NCBI RefSeq assembly: GCF_963378105.1
Contig: NZ_OY726398.1
Location: 4,650,001 to 4,714,000 of the forward strand
Reading direction: 5' to 3'
DNA from: Mycolicibacter sp. MU0102
GTDB lineage: Bacteria > Actinomycetota > Actinomycetes > Mycobacteriales > Mycobacteriaceae
Length of the DNA: 64,000 bases
Positions within the stretch are counted from its first letter, which is position 1. Each line of letters opens with the position of its first letter. The notes below the pieces were generated by a model. The model did no database searches, had not been told where the DNA came from, and was given only the letters and a program-made list of their open reading frames with translations. Shown here piece by piece: positions 27,269 to 35,484 of this stretch. The translations under genes and the position numbers were made by a program.

Positions 27269-28074
27269 GAAAGTTCCCCCTGTTGTCGGGCGAGGTCCCA
27301 CTGACCGAAGTCCGCGGCAAGGACGTCGTTGACGTCCACATGCGCGCCGTCGATGACGAAACCCGGCTCGGTCGCGGTGACGATTTCTCGTTGGAAGAGT
27401 ACGGCTGCCGGTTCGCGGTCTCCGTGCGACCATGCCCGGGTCTGCCATGCCCACCGATGACCCGGGCTGGTCGACTTGCCGATCACCCCGTCGTTGATCG
27501 CCCAGGTGCATTGGCGGGCGCCGCCGTAGATTCCGGTGCGATCAACGCCCAGTACGGAGTTGATCCCGTGAAACCATTGGGCCGCCATGTTCTTCCACGT
27601 TGTGGCATCGATGTCCTCGTCGACACTGAAGTAGATCGGCGCTGACGGCGGTCCCCCGGCCGCGGCATGCAGCCGCAGCGCCGTCTGCGCATCGGCCACG
27701 CCGCCGTCATAGCCCCGGGTGAAATCCGACGGCGACTGCGTCCAACCCGGTTTGCCGAACTGGTAGCAGCTGGCGACTTGCAGGCCGGCGGCGCGTAGCC
27801 CGTCGGCATAGTCGCGGGTGACGGGCTTGAAGTCGAAGGTGGCGCCCGGCCGGAGCTCGGAGACGTAGACCAACGCCCCGTCGAATCCGGCGGCCTTGAT
27901 CTGGTCGGGCGGCACCAGCCGGTGGGCGAAATCAATGACCTGCAGCCCGTTCGCACGGGACCTCGGTGCGCCGACCGTCGCCCCGAGGACGCCGGGCACG
28001 GCCAGCGCCGGGGGAAGTAACGCGGCATACCTCAGCAGGTCGCGGCGCGAAGCGGAACGCGTCACAACTGGCAA
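27265..28074 (-). CDS. Tat-exported DUF1906 glycoside-hydrolase-like protein
   Basis: This 269-residue protein has a twin-arginine signal (SASRRDLLRYAALLPPALAVPG) and a DUF1906 TIM-barrel-like domain, related to Rv2525c of M. tuberculosis. Visible motifs are VIDFAHR, YFSVDEDID with acidic residues at a glycosidase-like active site, and HVDVNDVLA at the end. It is likely folded in the cytoplasm and exported to the cell envelope. The substrate is unknown. It lies 19 bp after the LLM gene, and its stop overlaps the membrane-protein start. A paralogue lies at 34332-35126. Confidence 0.87.
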   Translation of the reverse strand: MPVVTRSASRRDLLRYAALLPPALAVPGVLGATVGAPRSRANGLQVIDFAHRLVPPDQIKAAGFDGALVYVSELRPGATFDFKPVTRDYADGLRAAGLQVASCYQFGKPGWTQSPSDFTRGYDGGVADAQTALRLHAAAGGPPSAPIYFSVDEDIDATTWKNMAAQWFHGINSVLGVDRTGIYGGARQCTWAINDGVIGKSTSPGHRWAWQTRAWSHGDREPAAVLFQREIVTATEPGFVIDGAHVDVNDVLAADFGQWDLARQQGELS

Positions 28075-28093
28075 GGGTACCGGCGAGACGTTC

Positions 28094-29014
28094 CTACAAT
28101 GTGCTGATCACCGATTCGCCGAACTGGCCCAGTGCCTCGACCGTATGGCTGAGGCTGTCGCCGGGAACGGTGACCTGTACCCAGGTCACGCCGGCTTCGG
28201 CCAGCCGGCCCAGGCCGTCCAGGTAGGCGCCGGGATCGAAGCCGTCGTAGCCGGGACGGCCGCCGACGAGGTTCGAGAAACAGATGTCGATGGCGGCCCA
28301 GTCACGGCCGGCCTCGTCGCAGCGCCGTTTCAGGTCGTCGATGCCCGCGGTCAGGGCTTCGACCGAATTCATTTCGGCAGTGCGGGCGGTGCTGGCCAGG
28401 CCGGGCGACGCCGGGAACGGCGCCCAGCCCTGGCCCCGTGTCGCGACCCGTTGACGCGCTTTGCCGGTGTTTCCGCCGATCCAGATCGGCGGGTGGGGGC
28501 TGCTGACCGGTCGCGGGTGCGCGGTGATCCCGCGGGCGCGAAAATGCCGGCCCTCGAATGAGACGTCGTCACCGGTCCAGATGGCTCGGATGACGTCCAG
28601 GCTCTCTTCGACCAGTGCGGCGCGCTCCTCGAAGTCCACCCCCAAAGCGGCGAACTCGCCCTTGAGGTAGCCCACACCGACGGCCAAGGTGAACCTTCCC
28701 CCCGACAACAGATCCAGGGTCGCACCCGATTTCGCCACCACGAACGGGTTGCGGTAGGGCAAGACAACGACGTTCGGGATGAACCGGATCGTTTCGGTAT
28801 GCGCCGCGGCGAATCCCATCGCCACGAAGGGATCGAGACTGTCGTGGCCGCCGGCGTCGAGCCAGCGCTGTGTCGGTGCCGGGTGGTCGGTGAAACCCAT
28901 GGCGTCAAACCCGGCGGCTTCGGCGGCCCGCGCAACGGTGCTCACCGCCTGCGGCGAAACCAGCTCCGGATGGCAGGGATGGGTGATGATCGGGTAGGTG
29001 AACGCGAACCGCAT
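28094..29014 (-). CDS. F420-dependent LLM-class oxidoreductase
   Basis: This 306-residue LLM TIM-barrel enzyme has the motifs AAEAAGFDAMGFTDHPAPT, GGRFTLAVGVGYLKGEF and PIWIGGNTGKARQRV. An AAGGAG ribosome-binding site precedes the ATG. It is the third gene of the operon that begins with the thioesterase at 30834 and is probably part of one catabolic route with the neighbouring SDR. Flavin (FMN) use instead of F420 cannot be excluded. Confidence 0.86.
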   Translation of the reverse strand: MRFAFTYPIITHPCHPELVSPQAVSTVARAAEAAGFDAMGFTDHPAPTQRWLDAGGHDSLDPFVAMGFAAAHTETIRFIPNVVVLPYRNPFVVAKSGATLDLLSGGRFTLAVGVGYLKGEFAALGVDFEERAALVEESLDVIRAIWTGDDVSFEGRHFRARGITAHPRPVSSPHPPIWIGGNTGKARQRVATRGQGWAPFPASPGLASTARTAEMNSVEALTAGIDDLKRRCDEAGRDWAAIDICFSNLVGGRPGYDGFDPGAYLDGLGRLAEAGVTWVQVTVPGDSLSHTVEALGQFGESVISTL

Positions 29015-29038
29015 ACGCCTCTCCTTCGCGTGGAGTTG

Positions 29039-29860
29039 CTAAGTGGTCGTCGGCCGTGGCGGGCCGAGGATGTAATCGCCACCGTCGGGATGGTGGTACC
29101 AGCCGCCCGCGGCGTGGGTTCCGCCGTCGACGTGAAGCGTCTGGCCGGTCACGTACGAACTCAGGTCGCCGGCCAGAAAGACCGCGGCCCCGGCCATCTC
29201 GTCGACATGGCCGGGGCGGCCCATCGGAATCATGTGGGCCACGCCGGCCAGCATCTCTGCCGAGCCGACTCGTTCGATACCTTCGGTGAGCGTGAGGTCC
29301 GGGGCCAGGCAGTTGACCCGGATGCCGTGCGGCGCCAACTCCAGAGCCGCCGTTTTAGTCAGGTTGATGACACCCGCTTTCGCCGCCGCGTAGGCCGCAT
29401 AGCCAGGCGCGGCACGGGTGCCTTCGATGCTGGCGACATTGATGATGCTGCCGGCCGCGCCGTGTTGGACCAGTGTTTGCGCGACGCGCTGCGTGCAGAG
29501 CAGGACCTGGGTGAGGTTGGAGCGGATCAGGGTGTCCCACCCCTTGGGTGCGGTTTCCAGCAACGGGGAGAAGAACACCCCGCCGGCATTGTTGACCAAC
29601 ACCGTCGGCAAGCCCACCGTGGCAAGGGTTTCCGCCATTGCCGCATCGACCTGGCCGGAGTCGCGGACATCGATTGCGCAGGCATGACCGCCGACCAGCT
29701 TCGCGGTCGCTCGGGCCGCTTCGGCGTCGCGTTCCCAGATCACCACCCGAGCGCCGAATTCCGCGAAGCCCTCGGCGATACCGCGGCCGATTCCCGAACC
29801 GCCGCCGGTGATGACCGCTACGCGTCCATCGAGTGTCGCCGTCTCTGCGCGCAGGACCAC
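29039..29860 (-). CDS. Short-chain dehydrogenase/reductase (FabG-like)
   Basis: This 273-residue classical SDR has TGGGSGIG near residue 19, NNAGG, the catalytic Ser in NVASIEG and YAAYAAAKAG (YxxxK). Beta-oxidation and 3-hydroxyacyl oxidation are typical roles. It starts with GTG that overlaps the thioesterase stop by one base (TAGTG). It is the second gene of the operon. Confidence 0.88.
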   Translation of the reverse strand: MVLRAETATLDGRVAVITGGGSGIGRGIAEGFAEFGARVVIWERDAEAARATAKLVGGHACAIDVRDSGQVDAAMAETLATVGLPTVLVNNAGGVFFSPLLETAPKGWDTLIRSNLTQVLLCTQRVAQTLVQHGAAGSIINVASIEGTRAAPGYAAYAAAKAGVINLTKTAALELAPHGIRVNCLAPDLTLTEGIERVGSAEMLAGVAHMIPMGRPGHVDEMAGAAVFLAGDLSSYVTGQTLHVDGGTHAAGGWYHHPDGGDYILGPPRPTTT

Positions 29861-30834
29861 TACTGGTCCCCGGGTTTCTGCCGTCCCGGCGGCTCGGCTA
29901 TCGGCCGGACGAGCACTTCTTGTGCGGTGCTGGCCACATGGCGGCCGGTGTCATCGACCATGGTGCCGTGCACCAGGGCGCGGTGTCCGGCCGTTGCGAC
30001 GGTCTGCTGGGTGTAGAGGTGCCATCGATCGAAGTGGACTGCACGGTGCAGCCACACGCTGTGGTCCAAGGTCAGGCCGGTGTGCGTGGCATGGTCGACC
30101 GGCTGCGGGTGGGCACGAAACGCGGTATCCACCAGCAGGTAGTCGCTGGCGTAGGCAAGCAGCACCGCGTGCAGCTGGTGATCGCCGTCGATTCCACGCG
30201 GCAACCGCATCCAATGGGCACGCGGACCCGGCGCTTGGGCGCCGCCCAGGAAGACCGGGGCTTCGGCGGTGCGAACTTCCAGCGGCGGGGGCCGTTCTAT
30301 CCAGGTGTTCCCTCGCCCGGCCAGGTATGGCGGGGCGTGCTGCACCCAGTGCTGTAGCAGCGGAAGGGCTTCCGGTGCAGGCCCGGGCAACGGCACGGGG
30401 TCGGCGTCTGTGCTGTCCGGGCTGGTGTCGAAGGACACCGTCGCCACCACGAGGGTGCGACCGCCCTGCTGGATGGTGACCTGCCGTGCCGACATGGTGC
30501 GCCCGTCGCGAGTGCGGTCGACGACGATCTCCAGTGGTACGCCCGAGTCGCCGGGACGCAGAAACGACGCGTGAATGGAATGGGCGGTCAGCTCGGGGAC
30601 CGTGGCCGCGGCCGCTGTCATCGCCTGGGCGATGAGCTGGCCGCCGAAGATCCGGCCGAACCGGCCGGCCTCGTTGTCCGCCCGGAATCGGTCATCGCCC
30701 AGTGAGTGCAGCGTCAGCACCTGCTGCAGCCGGTCCAGCGCGTCGAGCGTGGCGCGTTCCAGTTGACTTCCCGACCCGAGCAGGGGACCGCCGTAGTCGG
30801 GGTGAGCGGAGACCTCGGACGCCGACGTCTGCAC
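29860..30834 (-). CDS. tesB: Acyl-CoA thioesterase II
   Basis: This 324-residue double-hotdog thioesterase hydrolyses acyl-CoA to free acid and CoA. Typical features are FGGQLIAQAMTAA in the first hotdog, HSIHASFLRPGD, and LDHSVWLHR with the catalytic Asp in the second. GTG 30834 was chosen because AGGAGGAA lies five bases before it; the open frame runs 48 bases further upstream. It heads a five-gene operon. An inverted repeat 71-96 bp upstream may control the operon. Confidence 0.88.
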   Translation of the reverse strand: MQTSASEVSAHPDYGGPLLGSGSQLERATLDALDRLQQVLTLHSLGDDRFRADNEAGRFGRIFGGQLIAQAMTAAAATVPELTAHSIHASFLRPGDSGVPLEIVVDRTRDGRTMSARQVTIQQGGRTLVVATVSFDTSPDSTDADPVPLPGPAPEALPLLQHWVQHAPPYLAGRGNTWIERPPPLEVRTAEAPVFLGGAQAPGPRAHWMRLPRGIDGDHQLHAVLLAYASDYLLVDTAFRAHPQPVDHATHTGLTLDHSVWLHRAVHFDRWHLYTQQTVATAGHRALVHGTMVDDTGRHVASTAQEVLVRPIAEPPGRQKPGDQ

Positions 30835-31767
30835 AAGTTCCTCCTCACCCGCTGTGGCCCGTCCGCGGCGGACTGCCGACACGGGTAGCCGGTGATGTGA
30901 CTGCTAGCCCATTTAAGTAAATCCGGGCTACGTAGGTCAAGGGTGGAGCCCGAACCGCGCGCCGGCAACAACGCGCGCTCGGATCGACCGGGGGCACTTC
31001 CGAAGGTAGCAGGAACTCCATCCGGTGCGGGTTTCCGAATCGCCTCCCCGCCAATCCGTCCGGTCGTCCGGTTGCAGCCGTGACTTCGGGATGCATTGGC
31101 AATTATGACCGTTCACCTGTTCCGTTGCTTGGACATTCTCAGCAACAACCGATCGATGCGGAGAGGCAAACTTTCTGCGGACATGAATCCTGGTGCACAC
31201 CAGTATTGTTCGCGAGACATATGCCATGTCAGGCGAACTCATCCGGTAGCGCAGACGTGCTCGTTCGAGTTGACGGCGGCCAGCGGTGATGCCACCATGG
31301 CCGCGAACGCACCTCGCTAGGTGAGGCGTCTGTACGGATACAGGCCACTGACCTCAAACGTCGAGAGACGCCCAGGGTCAGGACAGCTCTTCCCGGCTTA
31401 AGGGTTGAGCCCAAGTGGCTTTCGGCACATGACTGGATACGCCGTGCAGTGCCAAAACTCTGTCGAGAGGGGTGCCGTCCGGCCAACTCTGCGCTGGTTC
31501 GGTTAGCTCCGATGTGCTTACCACAACGGCATCCCCGTATGCCCTGGCCGCGAGGAGGTGAGAGCGACTTTGAGTCCGAGCGATAGTCCCTATCCGAGAT
31601 CGACGACCATGTCGTTCGAATCCTGCCCCGGCGCCGCCTTCATCCTCTGAATCGGTTCGCCCTTACCGCATCAGCGCTGTCCGCGTCGTGGACGTGTGCT
31701 GCTTTGGCGCGCGACTGTTCTTGTGTGGCGGCGAAATTCGTCATGTCCTCTCGAAGGAGAGTCTCCG
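30835..31767. other. About 930-bp intergenic region, no gene recognised
   Basis: The region lies between divergent units (the tesB operon and the PE/PPE pair). Short open frames occur but none has a ribosome-binding site plus a recognisable protein pattern. The inverted repeat at 30905-30930 is the only clear element. A GGAGG at about 31554 precedes a 27-codon frame from TTG, which I consider too weak to call. Confidence 0.6.
30905..30930. promoter_or_regulatory. Inverted repeat upstream of the tesB operon
   Basis: TAGCCC-ATTTA (30905-30915) and TAAAT-CC-GGGCTA (30918-30930) form a dyad with a 2-bp insertion in the right arm. It is 71-96 bp before the tesB start codon, a normal operator/promoter position. 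The cognate regulator is unknown. Confidence 0.5.
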
Positions 31768-32067
31768 ATGTCTTTTGTGTACGCACTGCCCGAAGATCTC
31801 ATCGCGACAGCGGCCGATCTGCGCGGTGTCGGCGACACGGTATCCGCGCAAAGCGCCGCTGCCGCAGCGCCGACCACCGGCGTGATTCCCGCCGCCGCCG
31901 ACGAGATTTCTGCACTGACCGCGGCGCAATTCGCGCGGCATGCACAGATGTACCAAGCGATCAGCAAGCGCGCCGCGGAGGTGCACGAGATGTTCGTCAA
32001 AACGCTGCTGCACAGCGCAGAGTCGTACGCAGTGACCGATACCGCAAACGTTATCTCCGTCTACTGA
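31768..32067 (+). CDS. PE family protein (PE domain only)
   Basis: This 99-residue protein starts MSFVYALPEDLIATAADLRG. The helical-hairpin PE domain contains the YxxxD/E-type export signal near the end (MYQAISKRAAEVHEMF region). It has no C-terminal extension. ATG 31768 follows GAAGGAGA. It is 14 bp upstream of a PPE gene, the classic co-transcribed pair that is secreted as a heterodimer through an ESX system. Confidence 0.95.
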   Translation: MSFVYALPEDLIATAADLRGVGDTVSAQSAAAAAPTTGVIPAAADEISALTAAQFARHAQMYQAISKRAAEVHEMFVKTLLHSAESYAVTDTANVISVY

Positions 32068-32081
32068 AAGGGTTTTGGCCA

Positions 32082-33290
32082 ATGGACTACGGATCGATGC
32101 CACCAGAGATCAATTCGGCGCGCATGTACGCCGGAGCAGGATCAGGGCCGATGCTGGCGGCTGCGGCGTCATGGAATTTACTGTCCGCGGAATTGCGTTC
32201 AGCGGCAACGTCGTTCGAATGGCTGGTGGCGAGCCTGGGCAGTCAAGGCTGGTGGGGCCCATCTGCATCGGCGATGGCTGCGGCTGCCCAGCCTTACTTC
32301 GTGTGGTTGAGCGTGACCGCCGAGCAGGCTGAGCAGACCGCGGCACAGGCCTACGCCGCGGCCGAGGCGTATGCCGAGGCCCACGCTATGACGGTGCCCC
32401 CGGCTGCGATCGAGACCAACCGCGTGTTGTTGGCGTCATTGGTCAAGACCAACGCGCTGGGCCAGAACACACCGGCGATCGCAGCGACCGAAGCGCGCTA
32501 CGGCCAGATGTGGGCGCAAGACGCGGTGGCGATGTATGGCTACGCCGCGGCTTCCGCCACCGCCACCCAACTGATCCCCTTTGCCAATGCGCCGGAAACC
32601 ACCAATCGAGATGACGGCAGGCAGGCCGCGGGCGGTATGGACCCCACCGATGCCCACACCCAGCTGCCCGATGCGCTACGGAGCCTCGCGTCGCCGGCGG
32701 AGGGCTCGCGTCCTACGGATCCGGACTGGCACTGGACGAAGTTCTTCGACGGCCTCTTCGACGGAACGTGGGGCCACGACGACGGGTCGGGTTTGAACAT
32801 CAATGCCCAGCTGTGGAACACGATCGCCGCCACCGGCATTTTCGACCCCGGTGGCAACATCGAGGGGTTTTCCGGGTTAGCCACGCTCGGCTTTCTTGCG
32901 CGCGGCATGGATGGCGGCACGGCCGCCCTGGCCCGCGGCGGGGTCGGGCCCATGCCGGGTATGACCCTGGCGTCCACGGCCACTGGTGGGCTGGAGACCG
33001 CGGGCCGCGCTGCCGGTGGCAGCAGTTCCCCGGTGACCGCGGGAGTGGGCCGGGCCACCCTGGTCGGCTCGTTGTCGACGCCACCCAGTTGGGCGGCGGC
33101 AACCCCGACGGGAGCTCCTGCCGCTGGGACGGGTAGCGGCTGGACCGTCGCCCCGGAAAGCCGGTCGATGACCGCGATGCCTCCCCCGATTCCTCCGGGC
33201 GGCGCCGGCCGCAACGGCAGCTATGGTCTGGGCACGCCGCGCTATGGCATCAAGCTGACCGTGATGCCGCGGCCCGTCGGGGTCGGCTAG
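32082..33290 (+). CDS. PPE family protein, partner of the preceding PE
   Basis: This 402-residue protein has a PPE domain (MDYGSMPPEINSARMYAGAG, WWGPSASAM) and a C-terminal region with the SVP-like motif VGSLSTPPSW, where the usual SVP reads STP. It probably pairs with the 99-residue PE protein and is exported by an ESX system. Its 3' end overlaps the convergent membrane-protein gene by 4 bp. Confidence 0.94.
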   Translation: MDYGSMPPEINSARMYAGAGSGPMLAAAASWNLLSAELRSAATSFEWLVASLGSQGWWGPSASAMAAAAQPYFVWLSVTAEQAEQTAAQAYAAAEAYAEAHAMTVPPAAIETNRVLLASLVKTNALGQNTPAIAATEARYGQMWAQDAVAMYGYAAASATATQLIPFANAPETTNRDDGRQAAGGMDPTDAHTQLPDALRSLASPAEGSRPTDPDWHWTKFFDGLFDGTWGHDDGSGLNINAQLWNTIAATGIFDPGGNIEGFSGLATLGFLARGMDGGTAALARGGVGPMPGMTLASTATGGLETAGRAAGGSSSPVTAGVGRATLVGSLSTPPSWAAATPTGAPAAGTGSGWTVAPESRSMTAMPPPIPPGGAGRNGSYGLGTPRYGIKLTVMPRPVGVG

Positions 33291-34207
33291 CCGGCGCGGT
33301 GTGCGCTCGAGTCGGCGATCTCCGGCGAGGTCGTCGGCGTGCCCTGATAAAGACGTATCACGCTGATGACCACCACCAGGCCCATCATGAACCAGGTCAT
33401 CTCAGCGGACGTCTCATAGATATCGGCCAGCGCAACGGGCATGCCCCGGATGGTCGTGGTGGCGTCGCCGGCGCGCAGCAGCCCGAGATTCACCTGCAGG
33501 CCCAAAGCGAACCAGATGATGGACGGCATCAACAAAGCCGATCGGGTCGAGGTTGCGGCTTCGCGTCGCCACCGTCGTTCGATCAAGGCAAAGGTCTGAA
33601 ACAGCACCCATCCGGTGATCAGCCAGCCGATGTAGTTGCTCAACGGGACGCCCAGGACCCCGCTCGGTGATCGGTAGGCGAACATGTGGCGCACGTAGGC
33701 GCCGATCGGATCGATCACCAGGTCATAGCCACCGACGATGAGGGTGGCGACGACCGGTGTCACCACAACGGAGAGCCGCCGATTGTGGATCTCGCCCACA
33801 ATCACCCGGGCCAGAATCCACGCCAACCAGGCCAGAATCACCCACGCCGCCACGACAACCACCGGAACGTCGAACGCGCGAGGCCCTTCCGCGTAATGGA
33901 CGTAGAAGCCGAACGGGAAGCCGGTCGCAATACTGCACGCCTCCAGGCCGAGACCCATTGTCACGGCCGTGGCGAAGTAGGCGGCGGCTCCGGCGGGTTT
34001 GTAGAACGTCAACGTATGGAGCACCACGAAGACCGCCAACGCGGCACCCGAGATTGCTTCGGCTGCAGCGGATACCGATCCGGTACTCAAAGCCGTTGTT
34101 ACCGTAGCGGCGATGTAGATCGCGACGAGGCACCAGCCCGCGACCACGAGCGGGGCTCCAGGGGCGCGCGGAATCGTCGGCGATGTGCTGGTGACGGGCG
34201 TCGACAC
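33287..34207 (-). CDS. Carotenoid-biosynthesis-like (CruF/DUF422) membrane protein
   Basis: This is an about 306-residue protein with seven or eight TM helices. GYDLVIDPIGAYVRHMF followed by GVPLSNYIGWLITGW matches the CruF/DUF422 signature of carotenoid 1',2'-hydratases and relatives. GTG 34207 is my choice; a TTG at 34252 is in frame but has no ribosome-binding site. No other carotenoid gene is in the window, so it may have another lipid or isoprenoid substrate. It is convergent with the PPE gene and divergent from the Tat DUF1906 gene. Confidence 0.68.
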   Translation of the reverse strand: MSTPVTSTSPTIPRAPGAPLVVAGWCLVAIYIAATVTTALSTGSVSAAAEAISGAALAVFVVLHTLTFYKPAGAAAYFATAVTMGLGLEACSIATGFPFGFYVHYAEGPRAFDVPVVVVAAWVILAWLAWILARVIVGEIHNRRLSVVVTPVVATLIVGGYDLVIDPIGAYVRHMFAYRSPSGVLGVPLSNYIGWLITGWVLFQTFALIERRWRREAATSTRSALLMPSIIWFALGLQVNLGLLRAGDATTTIRGMPVALADIYETSAEMTWFMMGLVVVISVIRLYQGTPTTSPEIADSSAHRAG

Positions 34208-34331
34208 GCACCGAATCGTAGCCGTCGGCGACTCGCCGTCCAGGCAAAGCAAGGATTTTCGGGGAGAAGCATATGCGGGTTCCCGGCGCGGGCGACACAG
34301 TTAACAGCTGCCACATTGTTAACATCGGCCC

Positions 34332-35126
34332 GTGCCTGACTCGCCGCGGACTTCCCACCCTCGGAACCACGTTTCCCGACGGGACGCGCTGCGGTACGCA
34401 TCCGCCGCAGCGCTCACCGGGCTGGGCGCGGCGTCGGCCGGTGCACCGACGGCTTCGGCTGCGGCTCCCACGCTGATCGACTACGCCATGCGTCAGATTC
34501 CCGCGCAGGACATCCGTGCCGCGGGCCATGCCGGCGTCATCAACTACGTGTCGACGTCGCGGCCCGGCTCCAACTTCGGCGCCAAGCCGATCACCCGGCC
34601 CTACGCCGAGTCACTGACCGCCGCGGGACTGGTGATCGTCAGCAACTTCCAGTACGGCAAGCCCGGCGGGACGGCCCCGTCGGACTTCACCCGGGGCTAC
34701 CCCGGCGGGGTTGCCGACGCACGCACCGCCTGGCAGATACACACCGCCGCCGGCGGGGGCCAAAGCGCGCCGGTCTTCTTCAGCGTCGACGACGACATCG
34801 ACCGCAACACCTGGAACACCGTGGCACTGCAGTGGTTTCGCGGAATCAACTCGGTACTGGGAGTGCAGCGAACCGGCGTCTACGGGGGCGTGAACGTGTG
34901 CCAGTGGGCGGCCGCCGACGGTGTCATCGGAGTCTCACGCACACCCGGTAAGCGGTGGGCCTGGCAGACTCGATCGTGGTCACGAGGTCAGATCGATCCC
35001 GGGGCAGTGCTCTACCAGCGGATTGTGAGTACCGCCTCGAACCCGGGGCCGATCGTCGGTGGGATAGAAGTCGACGTCAACGACGTCCTGGCCCAAGACT
35101 GCGGCCAGTGGAATCTACATCCGTGA
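34332..35126 (+). CDS. Tat-exported DUF1906 glycoside-hydrolase-like protein (second copy)
   Basis: This 264-residue paralogue of the protein at 27265-28074 has a twin-arginine signal (VSRRDALRYASAAALTGLGAAS), the core FFSVDDDID and the end IEVDVNDVLAQDCGQW. The two share long stretches such as SDFTRGY and WFxGINSVLGVxRTG. The start is GTG 34332. It is probably an envelope enzyme or binding protein. Like the other copy it lies beside a polytopic membrane protein, here divergently. Confidence 0.87.
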   Translation: MPDSPRTSHPRNHVSRRDALRYASAAALTGLGAASAGAPTASAAAPTLIDYAMRQIPAQDIRAAGHAGVINYVSTSRPGSNFGAKPITRPYAESLTAAGLVIVSNFQYGKPGGTAPSDFTRGYPGGVADARTAWQIHTAAGGGQSAPVFFSVDDDIDRNTWNTVALQWFRGINSVLGVQRTGVYGGVNVCQWAAADGVIGVSRTPGKRWAWQTRSWSRGQIDPGAVLYQRIVSTASNPGPIVGGIEVDVNDVLAQDCGQWNLHP

Positions 35127-35140
35127 GGTCGTGCGACCGA

Positions 35141-35227
35141 TCAGGATCCGCTTGCCCAGAAGAGTGCCAGGGTAAGCAGCACGACACACGCGAGGCACGT
35201 GTAGACGCCCAGAGATGCTGACGCCAT
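35141..35227 (-). CDS. 28-residue single-TM peptide
   Basis: This short frame encodes a peptide with one hydrophobic helix (YTCLACVVLLTLALFWA) and a short polar tail. AGGAG lies eight bases before ATG 35227, a better signal than most genes here. There are no in-frame neighbours. The function is unknown. It is transcribed opposite the flanking Tat DUF1906 and MBL-fold genes. Confidence 0.5.
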   Translation of the reverse strand: MASASLGVYTCLACVVLLTLALFWASGS

Positions 35228-35484
35228 AAGTGGGCTCCTGTCTGCGAAGACTTGGTCGGTCGATTCGTTGAAGGCCGATCTACGTCCAGCTGCGTAGCTG
35301 GTCGGCCCTGCCGCGATCGCCACTAAGCTAGCCGTCCACCACGGCCGCAGTCAAAAGACGCCCCAAAGCCCCCGCGTGGGCGCCGAGGACTACGCGGTTT
35401 CCAGGGTGCGCAGACCGATGGCGCCGCGCGATTCTCGACCCGAACGATCCGGGCAGGCGCAGACCGACGACCAAGGAGACGCAG

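Noticed and set aside
31080..31320. Short open frames in the gene-free region before the PE gene
   Set aside because: No ribosome-binding site, no recognisable domain, and atypical composition.
30840..31767. Remnant insertion sequence or prophage in the gene-poor stretch
   Set aside because: No terminal inverted repeats, target duplications or transposase-like residues were seen.
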